Positions 59,338-64,000 of a DNA stretch of 64,000 bases are shown piece by piece (positions within the stretch are counted from its first letter, which is position 1; each line of letters begins with the position of its first letter). Both the position numbers and the translations under genes were made by a program. Origin of the DNA: Alteromonas sp. RKMC-009. Its GTDB lineage: Bacteria; Pseudomonadota; Gammaproteobacteria; Enterobacterales; Alteromonadaceae. The stretch is from contig NZ_CP031010.1 in the NCBI RefSeq assembly GCF_003584565.2, positions 4,154,001 through 4,218,000 of the forward strand. Reading direction: 5' to 3'. The notes below the pieces were generated by a model that searched no databases, was not told the DNA's origin, and saw only the letters and a program-made list of their open reading frames with translations.

Positions 59338-60924
59338 TCAGTAAGGTACACCGTTTTTCTCAAACTGAGCGGCGAGGTCTGCAAGATACGCTTCGTATCT
59401 GCGCCAGTTTCCTACAGACTTTGCATTGATGGCTTCTCTTACCTGTACTTTACTGGCCGTAGATACCGGTTTGTCGTTTTGCTCCACGTGCAAACACTTT
59501 TCCTCCCAGGGCAAACCGCAAAACCCGAGCAGCTTTTTAATTTCTCCCGCAGGGTCTGTGACCAGCGCTTCATAGGATTGCAGGTATATCTGGTCAGGTG
59601 CCTGTTTTGCCCACCGCTGCATCAGATGGTAAAACCGGGTATACACCCGCCCGATCGTATCAATGTCATAGGCATAGCTATAGTAAGGGCTGTTTATTGA
59701 AAACAACTGACGAAAGTTGCCGGTACAGGTATCCATGGGATGACGGAGCATACACACAATGCGTGCCTGCGGCAGTGCTTTGCGGATAAGCGGTATATAA
59801 AAGAAATTAAATGGCAGTTTATCAACCAGATATGGCTTGCCGCCGGTAAGATGAGCGGTACGCTCAAGGTAACGCTTCCCCATGGCCGGGCTGTCTGCCT
59901 GCATCCCTTTTGTCAGCGTTTCAGCATCAAGGACCACTTGTGAGGGCGTGCGCACGATTTCCTTCACACTGACACCGAAGTCCTGTAACTCACCGCCTGA
60001 AGCCACTCGGGTATGGTTCGACAAAATACGCTCTGCCAGCGTAGTGCCCGAACGGGGCATGCCGGTGACGAATAACGGGGTGTGCCGGCCTGTGACCGGT
60101 TGCGTGTTTACCGGCGGCTCAAGGTCAATGCGCTCCAGCATATCGAATACCGCTGAAAAGTCGCTGTCATGACGCGGCAGTGTTGCCAGTTTTTCTGATT
60201 TCGCCCGTTTAAGAAGCGTAAACGCCTCGCCGTATTCCTTTTTCGCTTCCCATTCTTTCGCCAATGCGTGGGCCACATGCAATCTGCCATCAATATCAGG
60301 GGGTTGACGCTCAGCCAGCCTGGCATCCAGTGCTTCCAGTGCGGCTATCCTGCGAGGATTATCCGGGCTGGTTTCTAAGTCTGATAAAGCGAAATGTGCC
60401 TGACTGTATGCGGGCGCAAGGCGGATTGCCGTTTCAAATGCTTCCTTAGCCCGGCCAAAATCACCGGCGAACTTGGCAGAAACACCGGTATTGTAATAAA
60501 AAGCAGGATTATCCGGTGCCAGCTGAAGCGCTTTTTCAAAATAGTTAAGCGCAGTATGGTGATCACCCGCACGGCTTAATGCCACACCGGCTGTGTCCAG
60601 AGATAAAGCATCGTCAAGTGCAGAAACCGGCGCGTTTGCCGCAGCGGCTTTCGCCTCTGTCATATTGCCCTGAAGGGCATAGCACTTCGCCAGATAAACA
60701 TAAGTTTTTGCCGTTCCGCCAAGGCTCACGGCTTTTTCCAGCAGGGCTGCTGCCTTACTGATTTGCATCATTTCAATGTGAATAATACCCAGCAGGAAAT
60801 AGGCTTCTTCAAAGTCACCGGTTTGCCTGATGGCCTGCACAAGCGCCTGGTGTGCCTGCGGGTATTGTTTGTTGTTAATTGCCTGCTTCGCAGTCAGTAA
60901 ACAGTGTTCTCTTATTTCCATCAT
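59338..60924 (-). CDS. TPR-containing sulfotransferase family protein
   Basis: The product has about ten TPR-like helical pairs in its N-terminal half (AYFLLGIIHIEMMQISKAA, AFYYNTGVSAKFAGDFGRAK) and a C-terminal Sulfotransfer_3 domain. The PAPS 5'-phosphosulfate loop is FVTGMPRSGTTLAERILS, and the 3'-phosphate region is CMLRHPMDTCTGNF. The ATG at 60924 lies immediately after the T-run of the upstream terminator and has no ribosome site. Such genes often sit beside TonB receptors in Alteromonadales and sphingomonads; the target is unknown. Confidence 0.85.
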   Translation of the reverse strand: MMEIREHCLLTAKQAINNKQYPQAHQALVQAIRQTGDFEEAYFLLGIIHIEMMQISKAAALLEKAVSLGGTAKTYVYLAKCYALQGNMTEAKAAAANAPVSALDDALSLDTAGVALSRAGDHHTALNYFEKALQLAPDNPAFYYNTGVSAKFAGDFGRAKEAFETAIRLAPAYSQAHFALSDLETSPDNPRRIAALEALDARLAERQPPDIDGRLHVAHALAKEWEAKKEYGEAFTLLKRAKSEKLATLPRHDSDFSAVFDMLERIDLEPPVNTQPVTGRHTPLFVTGMPRSGTTLAERILSNHTRVASGGELQDFGVSVKEIVRTPSQVVLDAETLTKGMQADSPAMGKRYLERTAHLTGGKPYLVDKLPFNFFYIPLIRKALPQARIVCMLRHPMDTCTGNFRQLFSINSPYYSYAYDIDTIGRVYTRFYHLMQRWAKQAPDQIYLQSYEALVTDPAGEIKKLLGFCGLPWEEKCLHVEQNDKPVSTASKVQVREAINAKSVGNWRRYEAYLADLAAQFEKNGVPY

Positions 60925-60929
60925 AAAAA

Positions 60930-60956
60930 ATAAAGGCACCTTAGCGGTGCCTTTAG
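60930..60956 (-). terminator. Terminator of the TonB receptor gene, at the sulfotransferase start
   Basis: On the minus strand the stem AAAGGCACC / GGTGCCTTT with loop GCTAA is followed by TATTTTTTA, which leads directly into the ATG of the sulfotransferase gene. The downstream gene would need read-through. Confidence 0.85.
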
Positions 60957-60974
60957 CCTAACATAAACCATCCG

Positions 60975-63446
60975 TTACAGTTCGAACTGATAGTTGAATT
61001 TCAACCCGACGGTGCGTGGTGTTAACACGTAGTGGCCGTAGTTACGTAATAGTTCGGTACCGTTAGGTGTCATGGAGGCAAACGTCGCCAGTCCCATATC
61101 ACCGCGGTCACGACGTACGGAAGTATAGGCATACTTGTCGAACAGGTTATCAATGTAGAAAGTGACACTCCATACTTCGTCAGACAACTTCGCGTTAAAG
61201 TTACTGACTGCATAACCCGGCAGTGCCTCACCATTCTGGCGCAGGCCAACCGTCGAGAATACATCATCCTGAGCGGTTAAGCCGTAGTTAAGATCCAGCA
61301 TCTTGCCGTCCAGGACTTCAGTGGCGTAGTTCACACCGAATGAGAACTGTTGTTCAGGAGAACCCGGCAGGCGGTCGCCATCTTTACCGTCGTAGTAATC
61401 CTGCAATGCACTGCCCTGCTCTCCGAATACACCGAACAGGAACGGCACATCAGCAGTCAGCTTGGCAATGGTTTTTGAATAGGTGGCGTAAAGGGTGATG
61501 TTATCGGTTGCCAGTGCACGCACTGAGATTTCAGCACCCCTGGAGTTAGCCCCTTCGGCATTCGTGGTAATGGGTTGCTGACCGTTAATGGTCGCACCGC
61601 CTACCTGTGCATCATCCCAGTCCACGTTAAACAGGGCAAGATTCAGCTGCAAACGGTTCTTAAAGTAGCTGCTCTTCAGGCCGAGTTCGTAGTTGGTAGT
61701 GGTATCCGGCTCGTAATTTTGCTCATCAGGCAAAGCACAAACAATCTGCGTGGCGATATCATCAATATCAGACGGGCAGGCACCAACACCGTTAGCACCA
61801 CCAATACGGAAACCTTCACTTATGGTCACATAACCCATTGTGTTGTCATCGAACTGATAGCTGGCATTGAATTTAAACAATGTACCTGAATCATCCGCCG
61901 GTGCAGAACTGTAATCCAGTTCAATGGAGTCTTCACCGCGACCTTCAAACACTGAGTAGTACAACGGTAAGTCAATAGCAGAGGCTGACTCGATGTCGTA
62001 CTGATATGCACGCATACCCAGTGTCACATTGAGCTTTTCATTCACTTCGTAGCTGACTTCACCGTAAAACGCTGACTCGGTAGTTTCTGTGTTGCTGACT
62101 GAGTAGTATTCCAGCGAATCAGGACGGTAGTTTCCGCCAACTTCCCAGACATCAATGGCATATTCATCAAAGCCCGGGGTAAATTCTTTACTGTAGCCGT
62201 CGTATTCCGTTTTATTGTAGTAGAAGCCTGCAATCCAGCTTAACGGACCTTCCGCCTGTGAAACCAGACGCAATTCCTGAGTCAGAATTTTACGCTCGTC
62301 CACTTCTTCGGTGTAGGCAGAAAACGCAGGAAACTCTTCATAACTGTAGTCCAGACGGATGAGCAGATCGGTTTGATCCCGCTGACCAATTGCATCGAAT
62401 TGTGAATAGCCGGTAGCAGATACCAGCTCAGCAAAGCCCAGATCCGCTTTCAACTCAAGGCTGAGTAATTCATCTTCTTTCTCACGGGGCTCTTCGTAGC
62501 GGTAAGCCGACTCATAGGGACCAATCACATCGCTCAGCGGATTATTAGCGGCCAGCGCATCAAATTGCGTGATTGAGCGTCCTTCAACTTCCTGCTTCTG
62601 ATAGAAGTAGCTTAATGTACCGTCCAGCCAGTCGTTCGGTACCCAGCGCAGCGCTATGCGGGCAGTTAACGTGTCTTCTCCGTTGGCATCTTCAACGCGG
62701 CGTAGATTTTCTGATACTGCCGCATCGTCGTTCCAATCCGGATCAGGCAGAGATACACCGCCTTCCCGCACTACGTAGTTGTAATCCAGAAAGCCCGGAT
62801 TATTGAAATAGTTAAGCGACATGCGCACACCCATTTCACCGTCGATCAGCGGCGCGTTGAAAATAAAGCCGCCTTCACCGCCTAAAGAATCACTTTCGCT
62901 GACACTGTATGCATCACCGAATACCTCTCCTGAGGTGAAATCCAGATCCACCGCTTTAGGAATATAACGGATAGCCCCGCCCAGTGTACCGGCCCCGTAT
63001 AAGGTTCCCTGCGGACCAATCAGTACTTCAACACGGTCAACGTCAATAAGACGCATGTTCAGAAATAAAGGAATTTCACCGAAATAGGTAGCAACCGTGC
63101 CACCATCAGAACTTGGACCGGAAGAATTGGTGTTCAAACCACGCACAATAACAGGAGAGTCAGAGCGACCGCCCTGATCGGTTACTGTCAGGCCGGGCAC
63201 CCAGCGGGCAACGTCATCGAGATCCTCAATATCCTGCTGAGCCATAACGTCTGAAGTCAGTGCAGAGATATTAATCGGCACTTCCTGCAATGAACCGCTG
63301 CGGCGGGTTGCAGTAACTTCAACCTTCTCGATTTGCTTTTCTGTGGCCTGAGCTTCCTGTGCCAGAACCTGCGGCGATGCCAGTGCGCCGGCAATAGCAC
63401 CGGCTATAGCGGAATATACAAATCCGCTACGGGGAAATGATTTCAT
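60975..63446 (-). CDS. TonB-dependent outer-membrane receptor
   Basis: The 823-residue protein has a signal peptide (AIAGAIAGALASPQVLAQ), a plug domain (EKVEVTATRRSGSLQEVPIN, VDRVEVLIGPQGTLYGAGTL with GGAIRYIP) and a 22-strand barrel ending in the typical aromatic terminus GLKFNYQFEL. It belongs to the group of receptors with IxNLFDKYAYTS near the end. It imports a ligand across the outer membrane with TonB energy; the ligand is unknown. GGAGA precedes the ATG. Confidence 0.93.
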   Translation of the reverse strand: MKSFPRSGFVYSAIAGAIAGALASPQVLAQEAQATEKQIEKVEVTATRRSGSLQEVPINISALTSDVMAQQDIEDLDDVARWVPGLTVTDQGGRSDSPVIVRGLNTNSSGPSSDGGTVATYFGEIPLFLNMRLIDVDRVEVLIGPQGTLYGAGTLGGAIRYIPKAVDLDFTSGEVFGDAYSVSESDSLGGEGGFIFNAPLIDGEMGVRMSLNYFNNPGFLDYNYVVREGGVSLPDPDWNDDAAVSENLRRVEDANGEDTLTARIALRWVPNDWLDGTLSYFYQKQEVEGRSITQFDALAANNPLSDVIGPYESAYRYEEPREKEDELLSLELKADLGFAELVSATGYSQFDAIGQRDQTDLLIRLDYSYEEFPAFSAYTEEVDERKILTQELRLVSQAEGPLSWIAGFYYNKTEYDGYSKEFTPGFDEYAIDVWEVGGNYRPDSLEYYSVSNTETTESAFYGEVSYEVNEKLNVTLGMRAYQYDIESASAIDLPLYYSVFEGRGEDSIELDYSSAPADDSGTLFKFNASYQFDDNTMGYVTISEGFRIGGANGVGACPSDIDDIATQIVCALPDEQNYEPDTTTNYELGLKSSYFKNRLQLNLALFNVDWDDAQVGGATINGQQPITTNAEGANSRGAEISVRALATDNITLYATYSKTIAKLTADVPFLFGVFGEQGSALQDYYDGKDGDRLPGSPEQQFSFGVNYATEVLDGKMLDLNYGLTAQDDVFSTVGLRQNGEALPGYAVSNFNAKLSDEVWSVTFYIDNLFDKYAYTSVRRDRGDMGLATFASMTPNGTELLRNYGHYVLTPRTVGLKFNYQFEL

Positions 63447-64000
63447 GTTTGTGTGTTCTCCTGAAACCGGATACGTCGTCCGGCCTGATGAATCTTGCGC
63501 TTGCAGACTTCACTTTGTTCACTCCGGACAGTGCGGAGTGAAACATCAAAAGTGTCGCCGGACGTGGCAACCGTATTGGCATACCGTTGCATATCACCCG
63601 GAGCGCACGTTTTGTGCCGTCTGGTTGTTTAATTTTACTGGAAAAGCTACGCCACAAACACTTAAAAATGAATAAAAATGCATATAAATGGAAAGATAAT
63701 CTTCCAACACTATCTGTTCCGGCTGACCGCACCACACCGGCACGCCGTATAAGACATAGTAAGCAAGACTTTCGTGCAACTTCAGCGGTTATTGCACCAG
63801 CATCGCGCGCCAAAAATTGAATAGAAATTCATTAATAAAATGTTAACGTGAATAAATCCCCGAATGTTTAATTTGTTTACCTGCCTTTTTACGTTGAGTG
63901 ACAGCGACAAGCAGAGTCCGCCAGTGTGTTTACTGCTTTCCCGGTAGTGCCAGAAATTCCGGACTCATTTAAATCATGACTTCCTGCTAAGTCTGACCCG
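63447..64000. other. Gene-free region upstream of the TonB receptor
   Basis: About 550 bases without a convincing gene. The receptor promoter must lie in the left part. Frames on both strands here overlap each other, lack ribosome sites, and have irregular composition. The right part is AT-rich and shows no tRNA or repeat. Confidence 0.5.

Noticed and set aside
63427..63813. 128-codon frame on the minus strand upstream of the TonB receptor
   Set aside because: It overlaps the receptor start and signal peptide in another frame, has no good ribosome site and lacks protein-like patterning.

Overview
The window is chromosomal DNA of a marine gammaproteobacterium of the Alteromonadaceae (Alteromonas/Salinimonas type). 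The evidence is the gene order rho-trxA | rhlB-gppA, tatABC-(orf)-tatD-GGDEF-hemB, purE-purK, purA-DUF2065 and ilvI-ilvH-maoP, together with a TonB receptor/TPR-sulfotransferase pair. Assignment to this family is inference from gene content; no rRNA gene is present.

Region 1 (1-13364): a cut-off RMD1/YagE-family gene, a DUF3012 lipoprotein, a macrodomain protein and a YitT-like membrane protein. Then comes a peptidoglycan (murein) salvage locus: a BadF-type amino-sugar kinase, a LacI regulator, alanine racemase, a sodium/solute symporter, murQ, namZ (DUF1343), an RpiR/SIS regulator and an M14 carboxypeptidase. It continues after the integron (19155-26094) with a NagX-like acyltransferase, a lipoprotein that fuses an AmiD-like amidase to a YfeW-like serine hydrolase, a NhaC-family transporter and gamma-glutamyltransferase. 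Together these could strip stem peptides, release MurNAc, import it, phosphorylate it without a PTS and convert it to GlcNAc-6-P. A 5-3-5 palindrome (GAATA-N3-TATTC and near matches) recurs in four intergenic regions of this locus and may be the RpiR operator.

Region 2 (about 13365-18068): a relict chromosomal integron lies inside the salvage locus. Five well-formed attC sites of 113-117 bp, an attI junction and a 55-codon remnant of the integrase gene are readable. The cassettes next to attI encode a HEPN/MltR-like protein with an intact RNAFAH motif, a second HEPN-like protein and a DUF4393 (Abi-alpha) protein. Farther out lie an unknown helical protein, an inverted RelB/RelE-type toxin-antitoxin pair, a GRAM/PH-like small protein and a small membrane protein. 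This is the most interesting part of the window: a possible block of defence cassettes left without its own integrase.

Region 3 (26162-37385): VOC protein, class 3 aldehyde dehydrogenase, purA, DUF2065, cnoX without its cysteines, a short Orn/Lys/Arg decarboxylase, an aldose-dehydrogenase-like protein, dps, a PCuAC copper chaperone, tRNA-Thr(UGU), purK and purE.

Region 4 (37595-64000): a LysR regulator and nhaA, a hybrid histidine kinase, an M20 amidohydrolase, rho, trxA, rhlB, gppA, hemB, a 7TM-DISM diguanylate cyclase, tatD, a small periplasmic protein, tatC/B/A, an outer-membrane beta-barrel protein, ilvH, ilvI, maoP, a DUF4442 hot-dog protein, a TPR sulfotransferase and a TonB-dependent receptor. 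Most of this is core housekeeping sequence.
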